Shown here: piece after piece, positions 16,471 to 24,270 of the stretch
How positions within the stretch are numbered: the first letter of the stretch is position 1
Layout of the letters: the number at the start of each line of letters is the position of its first letter
Assembly: GCA_050011195.1 (NCBI GenBank)
Contig: JBEKJO010000042.1
Span: 1 to 36,231, forward strand
DNA: 36,231 bases
Source of the DNA: PALSA-1440 sp050011195
Lineage (GTDB): Bacteria; Verrucomicrobiota; Verrucomicrobiia; Limisphaerales; UBA8199
Direction: 5' to 3'
Program-made: the position numbers and the translations under genes
The notes under the pieces: generated by a model
Seen by the model: only the letters and a program-made list of their open reading frames with translations
What the model was told of the DNA's origin: nothing
The model's database searches: none

Positions 16471-16915
16471 ATGACAAGCCAGACCCCAACGGGATGACCG
16501 GAGCTTTTCAGGAGGATTCCGCGACTGAAAAGGGGGCCAGGCACCTGATTCCACTTTGCAATGTTGCCCGGTAGGTAGCGGTGGCAGCCCCTCACGCTGT
16601 CCTCTCCCCGCGACGCGGGGAGAGAATTCCCCGCCCATTTGACGCGCATTGGGACCAGGAACCCCCAGGCAAAGACGGACCCCTCACCCCACCCCTGCCT
16701 TCTTCGGAAGGGGAGAGGGAGACTCGTGGCCAGCTCTCTGGGGCGAATCAAGGTTCATGGAGAACGGTCGGCCGATCTCTGGCGAACCGGGGTTCATGGA
16801 AGGTGTAGCGGGGTTATGTGTCCAGAATTTGGACATGGCAAGGGTCGGGCGGCTGTGTGTGGCGCTGGAGGGGTTCCTCTTGTGTCGGGGCGGTGGCCTG
16901 CCTGTTCCGGGGTAG

Positions 16916-16951
16916 ATTAGCCGCGACCCCGACCCATCAGATCCTGAATTC
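16916..16951. repeat. 36-bp intergenic repeat, copy B
   Basis: Matches 12093-12128 at 30 of 36 positions. It continues into two palindromes (16948-16961 and 16977-16993), so the full repeated unit in this genome may be longer than the shared part. Confidence 0.55.
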
Positions 16952-17054
16952 TTATGAGAATGGCGGGCCGAGAACAGTGCGGTTGAACCGCACCGGAAAG
17001 GAGCCGGAATCCGGAGCCGCCCACAGCAAAAGGGCGCCACCGGTGATTCAGATG

Positions 17055-17101
17055 AAAAACAAAACGCCGCTGAAGAACCCATTACGGCAGGTCTCAGCGG
17101 C
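17055..17101 (-). terminator. Rho-independent terminator of the PEP-CTERM gene
   Basis: On the minus strand, GCCGCTGA pairs perfectly with TCAGCGGC (17094-17101 with 17066-17073) across a 20-nt loop, followed directly by GTTTTGTTTTT. It lies 47 bp after the stop of the PEP-CTERM gene. A second stem, GCGGTTT/AAACCGC (17112-17132), lies between. Confidence 0.72.
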
Positions 17102-17147
17102 AGAAAAGGCAGCGGTTTTTTACAGAAACCGCAAGAACACGTGCCGG

Positions 17148-18056
17148 CTAGCGGCGCGCCCGGCGCCAGAGGGCCAGGATGAGCATCCCCACTCCGGCCA
17201 GCACGCAGGTGGCGGGTTCAGGAACAACCGCTATGGAGTCCGTGATAGCGACCGAAGTGATGTTGCCGCTGAGGGCGGTGGATTTGCTGTAAAAGCCGAT
17301 CATCAGCTCATCAAAGGAGTTGTAAGTGCTGCTGGCATCAGTGACTGACCAGTTATCCTCAACGGTTGCGCCTTGGAGTATCTCGGCGGTGATGGTGTTG
17401 CCGCTGGCGCCTTTGGTCACGGTGTAGGTCAAGGTGTAAGCCGTGCTGTTGGCCAGGTTGGCGTTGCCCGGGGCGGTGAAACTGGACCCCACTTGGGCAT
17501 ATGAGCCGCTGGTCATGGAGCTGTAGTAGCCCAACTCGTTGGCATCCGAAGCGCCGCCTGTGCGGCTATAGAACTTGTTAGCGTTGCCGGCGCCGGTATT
17601 GAGGCCCAGCATGCCGAAATAGCCTTGGTCATCCGCGGTGGCGCCGCCCGTGGCGTTGTTTACGAGGTTGCCTGTCGCCACGGTTCCCATCGTATTGTAA
17701 AGGCCCGCTAGCAGAGCGCCGTTATTCCCGGAGAACGCGCTTCCGTTGAAACCAGCGGTGAAGGTGATGTAGTCGCCGACGGTGGCGAGCGTTATTGGGG
17801 TTGGGGTAATAAACTGCGCAAATTCCTCATTTACTTTGCCGGTACCGGTCTGGTTCAGCTCCAAACCTGTCCCATTGACAACAGTAACACTGGTGCCGGA
17901 GGAGGAAGCGAGGGTGTAGAATGGCGAGGGCGGGGCGCCGCTTGGGTCTTGGGTAAAGTCGTGCGAGAAGACTTGCGCGTGCAGGCCGAGTGGGGCGACG
18001 AGGATAACGGGAACCATCGCGCGGAGGAGAAGATGCGGGAATTTCATAGTGATCAC
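17148..18056 (-). CDS. PEP-CTERM sorted secreted protein with lectin-like domain
   Basis: This 302-residue exported protein has a signal peptide (about residues 1-27, ending LHAQ) and a C-terminal PEP-CTERM sorting signal: VPEPAT, a hydrophobic helix (LAGVGMLILAL) and a basic end WRRARR. In bacteria with an exosortase this tail anchors or releases the protein at the cell envelope. The body is a Gly/Ser/Thr/Asn-rich beta protein that shares order and motifs with the N-terminal domain of the large protein at 12154: TVGDYITFTAGF against SVGDYLDLSVVF, LLAGLYNTMG against LWIGLFNSGG, and a final strand before the linker. A carbohydrate-binding jelly roll is likely but unproven. A conserved 16-bp motif lies 155 bp upstream and a good terminator follows. 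Confidence 0.85.
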   Translation of the reverse strand: MITMKFPHLLLRAMVPVILVAPLGLHAQVFSHDFTQDPSGAPPSPFYTLASSSGTSVTVVNGTGLELNQTGTGKVNEEFAQFITPTPITLATVGDYITFTAGFNGSAFSGNNGALLAGLYNTMGTVATGNLVNNATGGATADDQGYFGMLGLNTGAGNANKFYSRTGGASDANELGYYSSMTSGSYAQVGSSFTAPGNANLANSTAYTLTYTVTKGASGNTITAEILQGATVEDNWSVTDASSTYNSFDELMIGFYSKSTALSGNITSVAITDSIAVVPEPATCVLAGVGMLILALWRRARR

Positions 18057-18210
18057 GGTTATGCTGGGTTTTCTAAGGTGCAGTTTTCACAGGCTGACGG
18101 AGGGGACCATCCGGCACGAGCGTCAGGACCGATGCAACTGGGCCTGTCATATTGACCCGATACTATCGAACGGTTCTGGTTTTGTCACTCTCTATTTTAC
18201 GCACCGGACC

Positions 18211-18226
18211 TTGAAATTTGGGCACT
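18211..18226 (-). promoter_or_regulatory. Conserved 16-bp motif, site 3 (upstream of PEP-CTERM gene)
   Basis: Plus-strand TTGAAATTTGGGCACT, with CGCA at the position where the other sites have TGCA seven bases before it. It lies 155 bp ahead of the PEP-CTERM gene, close to the spacing of sites 1 and 2. Confidence 0.55.
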
Positions 18227-18305
18227 GGGGACGCGCCCGGCCCGGCGGCGTTCAGGCTCGAAGGCGGGCGCGGGCGCACCTGTCAAAGAACGCCGGATTG
18301 CCCTG

Positions 18306-19748
18306 TCACTGCTCCGGTTCAATGACGCAGTCCACGAGCTTGACATCCCCGGCATCCCTGACGAGGTCTTTGCCCCGCACGTTCTGGAAGGTCGAGTTGT
18401 AAATCCGCACGGCGCTGATCTCGGCGCCCGGAAACCCCACCACATTGAGCACGCGCGGGGTTTCGCGGACGGTGATGTTTTCCATCACGATGGTGCGGGC
18501 GACCGGCGGGTAAGGCCCCCTGGGGCCTTCTTCATAAACAAAGTCAATTTGCAGGACAGCATCCGCCACACGACCGACGCTGATGTTGCGCATGAAGATG
18601 TTTTCGATGACGCCGCCACGGACGGCGTTTGACTTGAGGCGCAGCACGCGCTCAAGGTTCGGGCTGTCCATTTGGCAGTCCTCCGCGAAAACATAGCGGC
18701 AGCCGCCGGAGACTTCGCTGCCGATAACCACTCCGCCGTGACCGTCCTTCATGGCGCAGCGGCGGATGACGAGGTTCTCCGAGGGCGTGCCCAGGCGGCG
18801 GCCGTCGTTGTTGCGCCCGGACTTTATCGCGATGCAATCGTCACCCGTGTCGAACACACAACCTTCAATGAGCACGTCCCGGCAAGACTCGGGATCGCAG
18901 CCGTCGTTATTAGGCCCGTGGGACAGGATATTGACGCGGCGCACGATGACGTTGGTGCAGAGGGTGGGATGAAGCTCCCACATGGGCGAACGGCGGAGGC
19001 GCACCCCTTCGATGAGGACATTGCGGCAGCGGTAGAACTCGACGAAGCTTGGACGGAGGCAAGCCCCTTCCCCAAACCGGCGTTCATCCACAGGGACATT
19101 CTGATCAACCATTTTCACCAGCCGCTGCCGGGCTGCGGTTTGATTTGGCGCGCCTTCCAGGACCTGTTTTTTCCCCTTCCACGCCCACCAGTTATGGTCA
19201 TCGGCCTGTCCATCCAGCAGGCCTTCGCCGGTCAGGGCGACGTTCTCCTGCTCGAAGGCATAAATGAGCGGCGAGTAGTTGTAACATTCCATGCCCTCGA
19301 ACCGGGTGAACACTGCCGGGAGATAGGCCGTGGGGTCGGTTTTGAAGTTGAGCGTGGCCCCGCTGTCGAGGTGAAGCTCGACGTTGCTCTTTAGATGGAT
19401 GGGGCCGGTAAGGAACTCGCCCGCAGGCACGATCACCCGGCCACCGCCTGCTTCGGCACAGGCTGCGATGGCTTTGCGGATGGCTTCGGTGCAGTCAGCC
19501 TGGCCGTCCGCAGCGCCGAAGTCCGTGATCGGGAATTGGCGGGCGGGAAACACGGGCGCCTTGATACGAGAAAGAATCGCGGGGACTCGCGTCCACGCCG
19601 GCGCGATCGAGCGCTTCGCGGCCGCAGGAGCAGCGGTCGTTTCCTGGTTTGCCGCGGCCGGCACAGCCAGTTGGCTGTTTGCCGCGATGCCTATTGCCGC
19701 TGACCCGGTGAGCCAGGCCAGGAGGAAAGTTCTTGCAGCCCTATTCAT
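18306..19748 (-). CDS. Exported GH28 glycoside hydrolase (exo-polygalacturonase-like)
   Basis: This 480-residue GH28 enzyme probably cuts polygalacturonan or its oligomers. A signal peptide covers about residues 1-23. Active-site motifs are all present: NND at 280-282 in GPNNDGCDPES, DD at 303-304 in TGDDCIAIKSG, GHG at 336-338 (H337) and RLK at 370-372. The NNDGCDPES form, with the preceding segment MWELHP, is typical of the exo-acting or rhamnogalacturonan-type branch that is usually periplasmic. It starts 46 bp after the upstream GH28 gene and is the fourth gene of a run uxaE-uxaC-GH28-GH28 that is probably one operon. The following gene is 249 bp away with its own motif site. Confidence 0.9.
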   Translation of the reverse strand: MNRAARTFLLAWLTGSAAIGIAANSQLAVPAAANQETTAAPAAAKRSIAPAWTRVPAILSRIKAPVFPARQFPITDFGAADGQADCTEAIRKAIAACAEAGGGRVIVPAGEFLTGPIHLKSNVELHLDSGATLNFKTDPTAYLPAVFTRFEGMECYNYSPLIYAFEQENVALTGEGLLDGQADDHNWWAWKGKKQVLEGAPNQTAARQRLVKMVDQNVPVDERRFGEGACLRPSFVEFYRCRNVLIEGVRLRRSPMWELHPTLCTNVIVRRVNILSHGPNNDGCDPESCRDVLIEGCVFDTGDDCIAIKSGRNNDGRRLGTPSENLVIRRCAMKDGHGGVVIGSEVSGGCRYVFAEDCQMDSPNLERVLRLKSNAVRGGVIENIFMRNISVGRVADAVLQIDFVYEEGPRGPYPPVARTIVMENITVRETPRVLNVVGFPGAEISAVRIYNSTFQNVRGKDLVRDAGDVKLVDCVIEPEQ

Positions 19749-19794
19749 CTCCGAAGTTTCCGGTTATTGACGGAAGGCGTGCCCATGCGCTCGA

Positions 19795-21183
19795 TCACCT
19801 CTGACCGGCTCTCTCCAACCCTTGGACTTGCGCGTCCTCGACCACGAACGGAGGGCCTTCTTTGGCGGTTACCTGCACCGTGTGGAGTTGAATTCCTTTG
19901 GCGTTCCGGATGGCCAGCCCGGTGGTGGCCGCGGTGATCCGGACGTTCTCCAAAACGACATTCGACACCGGACTCTCCGGCAAACCGATGATGACCCCCG
20001 CCGCGCGGGTGCTGGTCGCCGTAAGATTCCGGATGCGGATATTGCGAAAGCTCGGCGTCTCGGCGGTGACCGCCTGCGCGGTATCGGTCTTGGGGATTTT
20101 CGGGTAGTAGCAGGTAAAGGTGATCGCCCCTTCAACGTTCTTCATCGTGATATCCTCATAAGCAAGGTTCTCAACCTTCCCGCCCCTGCCGCGCGGCGAT
20201 TTGATGCGGAGGCCGTTTTGTGTATCTTCAAAGCTGCAACGCTTGACCGTGAGATTGCGCACCCCCCCTGCCGTTTCGCTGCCGATGGACAGCCCATGAC
20301 CGTGCTTGAAAACGCAGTCCGTAATGGTCAGGTCCTCACATGCGAATTCGCGGCCCGGCATTTTCTTGCCGGACTTGATGGCGACGTTGTCGTCTCCGAC
20401 GTCGATCAGGCACTTGGTGATGGTCACCCGCCGGCACATCGTCGGATCGATAGCGTCGGTGTTCGCCGCGCCTTCGGGAGCCAGAATGGTCACGTTCTCG
20501 ATGAGCACGTCCTCGCAATCCTCCGGCACCAGATGAAACTTGGGTGAGTTTTGGAGCGTGACGCCGATAACTTTCAGGCCCTTGCAGCCGGTGATGCGGA
20601 TCAGGTTGGGCCGGGGCAGGGTATATCCTGAGACTTTGCGCCGGGCCTCTTCCGCCGGCTCCCACCAACGCGCTCCCGAGCCGTCAATCGTGCCTTTGCC
20701 GGTAATGGTGACGTCCACCAGCTCCTTGCCGTTTACGAAGCTAACAAACGGCCCCTTTGAACGTCCCTGGAGAATGTCCTCCCACGTCACGCCCGACGGC
20801 AAATAGTCCTTCGGATCGTCCGTGGCCTTGAGCGTTGCGCCTTGTTCGAGCAGCAAGGTTGTCTTGCTGCGCAAGGAGATCGGCTGGCTCAAGTAGGTGC
20901 CCGCCGGGAAGCGGACGGTTCCGCCCCCGGCCTTGCCACACTCGTCGAGGGATTTCTGAATGGCAGCGGTGTCAACCGCCTTGCCATCGCCCTGGGCGCC
21001 AAACTGGCGGACATCGAAAATCCGGGCGGGCGTTGGCGCTGAAGGGGACGATGAGTCCGCGGCACAGGCAGCCAGGTTGAGCGCCAGGGCTAGCGGCACG
21101 CATGACCGCAGCAGCCCTGCCGGCGATAACCGTTGGCTGGGTGCATGTCGTCGGGGCAGACAGGTCTTGATTTTCATTCGCAT
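19795..21183 (-). CDS. GH28 polygalacturonase, predicted lipoprotein
   Basis: This 462-residue GH28 enzyme carries a signal sequence with the lipobox LAAC (cysteine 40), so it is probably anchored in a membrane facing the periplasm or the cell surface. Active-site motifs are complete: NTD at 241-243, DD at 264-265 in DVGDDNVAIKSG, GHG at 295-297 (H296) and RIK at 326-328. The frame is open to 21246, but ATG 21183 has GAGAG seven bases upstream and gives a normal signal peptide. It lies 79 bp after uxaC and 46 bp before the next GH28 gene. The two GH28 enzymes differ strongly in sequence, so they may act on different chain lengths or at different places. Confidence 0.9.
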   Translation of the reverse strand: MRMKIKTCLPRRHAPSQRLSPAGLLRSCVPLALALNLAACAADSSSPSAPTPARIFDVRQFGAQGDGKAVDTAAIQKSLDECGKAGGGTVRFPAGTYLSQPISLRSKTTLLLEQGATLKATDDPKDYLPSGVTWEDILQGRSKGPFVSFVNGKELVDVTITGKGTIDGSGARWWEPAEEARRKVSGYTLPRPNLIRITGCKGLKVIGVTLQNSPKFHLVPEDCEDVLIENVTILAPEGAANTDAIDPTMCRRVTITKCLIDVGDDNVAIKSGKKMPGREFACEDLTITDCVFKHGHGLSIGSETAGGVRNLTVKRCSFEDTQNGLRIKSPRGRGGKVENLAYEDITMKNVEGAITFTCYYPKIPKTDTAQAVTAETPSFRNIRIRNLTATSTRAAGVIIGLPESPVSNVVLENVRITAATTGLAIRNAKGIQLHTVQVTAKEGPPFVVEDAQVQGLERAGQR

Positions 21184-21262
21184 TGTGGCTCTCGTGACCA
21201 TCGGGTGCAGTAAGAACCACGCCGACCGTATTCGGGGAAAGCGCACTCGATCGCTCTGAGCA

Positions 21263-22756
21263 TCAATTATCCGGTTCCTGTTTGAGGCGCTTCATGGTTG
21301 GCTGGCCGTTGGGCCGCGCGGCCGTCTGCTTGCCAGTTTCGCCAGGGGCATCCTCAGCGGGCAGCGCCAGATATCGCTGCGCGTTGCCGTAGCATATATA
21401 GCGGATCATGGGACCGAGCAGCATTTCATCATCTGGAATTTCACCGGCCTCGACATCGCGACCGATGAGGTTGCACAACACGCGCCGGAAATACTCGTGC
21501 CGCGGGTAGGACATGAAGGAACGGGAATCGGTCACCATGCCGACGAAGCGCGAGAGCAGACCGAGGTTCGACAGCGCGTTCAACTGCCATTCCATTCCTT
21601 CTTTCTGGTCGAGAAACCACCAGCCTGATCCCAGTTGGATCTTGCCCGGCATCGCGCCGTCCTGGAAATTGCCAATCATCGCGGCGAACACATAATTGTC
21701 AGCCGGATTGGAGCAGTAGATGATCGTCTTGGGCAGCGATTCCTCGCGATCAAGCGCGTCCAGGTAGGCGGCCAAAGCGGTCGCTTGAGGAGCATCGCTG
21801 ATCGAATCAAAGCCGGTATTGGGTCCAAGCGCTTGGAACCGCCGCTGGTTGTTGTTGCGCAGAGCGCCCAGGTGAAGTTGCTTGGTCCAGCCTTTGTCGG
21901 AGTCCAACCGGCCAAAGAACAACATCATAAAGGCGGCAAACCGGGACTGGTCCTCCCGCGAAACCGCCCGGCCTTGCCGCGCCCGGGCAAAGATTCCCGC
22001 CGCGGTTTTCATCGAGCAGAAACCCGCGTAACACTGATCCAGGCCATGGTCGGACAGGCGGCAACCGTGAGCGTGAAAATAATCGTGGCGGAGGCTTAAC
22101 GCCTCCAGGAAAGAGGCGAAATCGCCGATGTCCACGTCGGCCGCCTGTTCCAGCCGTCTGACCCACTTGTTGAACTGCCCTGGGTCGTGGACCGCCAGCG
22201 CACTGTCGGGCCGGAAGGCAGGCCACACGCGGGTGGTCAGGGTGGAACTGGCAATGGTCTCGTGATGTTGCAGATCATCCACCGGATCGTCCGTCGTGCA
22301 TAGCGACGCGACATTGAATCTCTTGAGGATGCCTTGGGCGGTCAGTTCCGGCGTGGCCAGTTGCTGGTTGGCTTTCTTCCAGATGCGGGCCGCGCTCTCC
22401 TCATCGAGTAATTCATCAATACCGAAGTAGCGCTTCAACTCGAGGTGCGTCCAGTGGTAGAGCGGGTTGCGCACCGTATGCGGGACCGTGGCCGCCCAGG
22501 CCTGGAATTTCTCGAAGGGGCTGGCCTGACCGGTGCAATAGCGCTCGGCCACCCCGTTGGAGCGCATGGCGCGCCACTTGTAATGGTCCCCTTCGAGCCA
22601 GATCTCGCAGAGATCCTTGAACTGCCGGTTCTCGGCGATGTCGCGCGGCGAAAGGTGGCAGTGGTAATCGAGAATCGGCTCCGTCTCCGCAAACTGGTGA
22701 TAGAGGCGGCGGGCAGCGCGTGTTTGGAGGAGAAAGTCTTCGTGGATGAACTTCAT
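21263..22756 (-). CDS. uxaC: Uronate isomerase (glucuronate/galacturonate isomerase)
   Basis: This 497-residue protein is UxaC, which converts D-galacturonate to D-tagaturonate and D-glucuronate to D-fructuronate in the cytoplasm. The amidohydrolase-fold signature is clear: FIHEDFLL at the start, then ILDYHCHLSPRDI with the metal-binding H32-x-H34, then WLEGDHYKWRAMRSNGV. Near the end comes VGMVTDSRSFMSYPRHEYFRR, which carries the conserved TDSRS segment. The length is slightly above the usual ~470 because of a charged C-terminal tail rich in Gly, Asn and Gln. ATG 22756 starts the conserved N-terminus without a strong ribosome site. It follows uxaE by 36 bp and is probably co-transcribed with it. 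Confidence 0.95.
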   Translation of the reverse strand: MKFIHEDFLLQTRAARRLYHQFAETEPILDYHCHLSPRDIAENRQFKDLCEIWLEGDHYKWRAMRSNGVAERYCTGQASPFEKFQAWAATVPHTVRNPLYHWTHLELKRYFGIDELLDEESAARIWKKANQQLATPELTAQGILKRFNVASLCTTDDPVDDLQHHETIASSTLTTRVWPAFRPDSALAVHDPGQFNKWVRRLEQAADVDIGDFASFLEALSLRHDYFHAHGCRLSDHGLDQCYAGFCSMKTAAGIFARARQGRAVSREDQSRFAAFMMLFFGRLDSDKGWTKQLHLGALRNNNQRRFQALGPNTGFDSISDAPQATALAAYLDALDREESLPKTIIYCSNPADNYVFAAMIGNFQDGAMPGKIQLGSGWWFLDQKEGMEWQLNALSNLGLLSRFVGMVTDSRSFMSYPRHEYFRRVLCNLIGRDVEAGEIPDDEMLLGPMIRYICYGNAQRYLALPAEDAPGETGKQTAARPNGQPTMKRLKQEPDN

Positions 22757-22792
22757 AGAATGAGGCGAGGTTTGAGGTGGCCGCGGGTCGGG

Positions 22793-24058
22793 CTAGGCCC
22801 CGTTGAGAAACAGCGGTTTCAGATGGCGGGCATACAGATTTTCCGTCACGTTGCTTGACACTGACTCTTCGCAAGCCTCGAGCGCGTCCAAATAACGGTT
22901 GCCCATCCTGGCGGCGATTTTGTAGCCGACGTGCAGCAACTGCCGCAGGTGGGGATTGTAACCTTTGTTCCTTTGGTCGTGGCGCACCGCCGAGACAAAC
23001 TGCGCCGAACTCCAGGCTTGAACCGTTTTCGCCGAAGGCAGCTTTTTCCAGTCGATATCAATGACGGTGGCGTAGGGCACACAAAGCTCTTCGCCCTGCT
23101 CCAGGGCTTGGGCGTAAATCTCCTTGGCCAGCTCCAGTCCTTGGCCCTTGGCTTCCGCCAGACCGATCACTTCTTCCAGCCACGTGGTTCCCGCAGTTTT
23201 GAGGTGCAGACCGGCTTTGAAGCGCGCCAGCGCCCGGCGCATCGGGCCGTAAATCGAGAACTTGTCGCTGCCCGAATGCAGGCTGAGCTTGAGAGTGCTG
23301 GGCAAACCGTATTGCCTGACGGCCTGGGCGATAACGGCCAAACTCTCATTGAATTCCCGCTCAAATTGGGCGACATCCCCCACGTAATCGACTCCCTTGT
23401 TAAAGCGGCCGGCAAACTTGGGGGCAATCGTCTGCACCGGGACCCCCTCGTCCGCCAGGGCCGCCAGGATCAGCAGCAGTTCGGGCGGCGTTTGCGCGGT
23501 TTCGGTTTCGTCCATGGATACCTCAGTAACGAACTTGTCCTCACCCTTGAGCCCGGCGACATGGCGGTAAACCTTGCCGGCCTCCTGCACCGCTAGAAGA
23601 TACCTGCCAGCGATGCGCTCGACCTGCCCGCGCGAGGTCTTGAACGGGTGATCAATGCCTGGGATGGAAACATGTCCGACAAGCTCCGGGTGCCGCTCGG
23701 CAAAGCTGTTGATTTTCTCCGCCGAGGCCGGTTTGCCAATCTGATCAGCCACGTCAATGGTGTAAAAATCCGCATGTGGCACAAACCGGTTCACCGTCTC
23801 AAAACGGATGTGGTCGGCATCGACATGGTAAGGCTTCTGCCACCCCAGTGCCTTGACCGCCGCGTCGGCCGCCAAGCGCGTGGAAGCCGGCTCCGAACCG
23901 ATGGTTATGTGTTCCCGCTGGGACTTGTTCCAGACCGGAATGACCTCGACGCCCTGCTCGGCAGCCATCATGCAGGCACGAAGCTGGGCCTTGGCCTGGT
24001 GCGCGAAGCGGTCACCGACCCCCAGCGAGTATTTCTCAAGTGCCAGAATCTTGGCCAT
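22793..24058 (-). CDS. uxaE: D-tagaturonate epimerase
   Basis: This 421-residue protein matches the UxaE family, first recognised in Thermotoga, which epimerises D-tagaturonate to D-fructuronate and so bypasses the usual UxaB reduction. Family features I recognise are SLGVGDRFAHQAKAQLRAC near the start, IPVWNKSQREHITIGSEP, KPYHVDADHIRFETVNRF, TIDVADQIG, and the metal-site-like segment LSLHSGSDKFSIYGP. No signal peptide is present, so it is cytoplasmic. It is the first gene of the uxaE-uxaC-GH28-GH28 run, and its pairing with uxaC fits the substrate relation exactly. A conserved 16-bp motif lies 79 bp upstream in the gap shared with hsdM. No strong ribosome site is visible. Confidence 0.8.
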   Translation of the reverse strand: MAKILALEKYSLGVGDRFAHQAKAQLRACMMAAEQGVEVIPVWNKSQREHITIGSEPASTRLAADAAVKALGWQKPYHVDADHIRFETVNRFVPHADFYTIDVADQIGKPASAEKINSFAERHPELVGHVSIPGIDHPFKTSRGQVERIAGRYLLAVQEAGKVYRHVAGLKGEDKFVTEVSMDETETAQTPPELLLILAALADEGVPVQTIAPKFAGRFNKGVDYVGDVAQFEREFNESLAVIAQAVRQYGLPSTLKLSLHSGSDKFSIYGPMRRALARFKAGLHLKTAGTTWLEEVIGLAEAKGQGLELAKEIYAQALEQGEELCVPYATVIDIDWKKLPSAKTVQAWSSAQFVSAVRHDQRNKGYNPHLRQLLHVGYKIAARMGNRYLDALEACEESVSSNVTENLYARHLKPLFLNGA

Positions 24059-24136
24059 GTCACAAGCTATTGTCAGTCAGACGCAGAGTTTACTCACTTT
24101 GTTTCGATAGAGAACCCCATTCTTATGCACAGTTAG

Positions 24137-24152
24137 TTGAAAATTGTGCACT
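24137..24152 (-). promoter_or_regulatory. Conserved 16-bp motif, site 4 (upstream of uxaE)
   Basis: Plus-strand TTGAAAATTGTGCACT, preceded at seven bases by TGCA, 79 bp ahead of uxaE and 119 bp before hsdM, which is transcribed the other way. The neighbouring AACCCC-T-rich flank is also found at site 2. Confidence 0.55.
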
Positions 24153-24270
24153 GGCCCGACGCGAAAGGGGCAGCATAATCAATGGCGCTGAGCTTCAGGA
24201 AGATCCCTTCCTCACTTTCCTCTAGCCATAGCCCTCCCGGTTGACTGCACTCCTGACCCAGGATGCCCTT

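Larger units (their letters stand above)
16292..17147. other. Long intergenic region with hairpins and repeats
   Basis: No gene is supported in these 856 bp. It contains conserved motif site 2 (16455), a perfect 10-bp hairpin CTCTCCCCGC/GCGGGGAGAG with a GAC loop (16602-16624), a small UUCG-type hairpin near 16698-16711, a 36-bp repeat copy (16916), the palindromes ATTCTTATGAGAAT (16948-16961) and GTGCGGTTGAACCGCAC (16977-16993), and the terminator of the PEP-CTERM gene. Pyrimidine-rich CCCTCACCCC sequence of this kind is a common bacterial intergenic repeat. Confidence 0.6.

Noticed and set aside
16565..16590. GGTAGGTAGCGG sequence resembling the 3' end of a cyclic-di-GMP-I riboswitch
   Set aside because: The required 5' parts (GGCAAACC-type stem and the ACGCAAAGCC segment) are not found upstream, so the match is probably chance.
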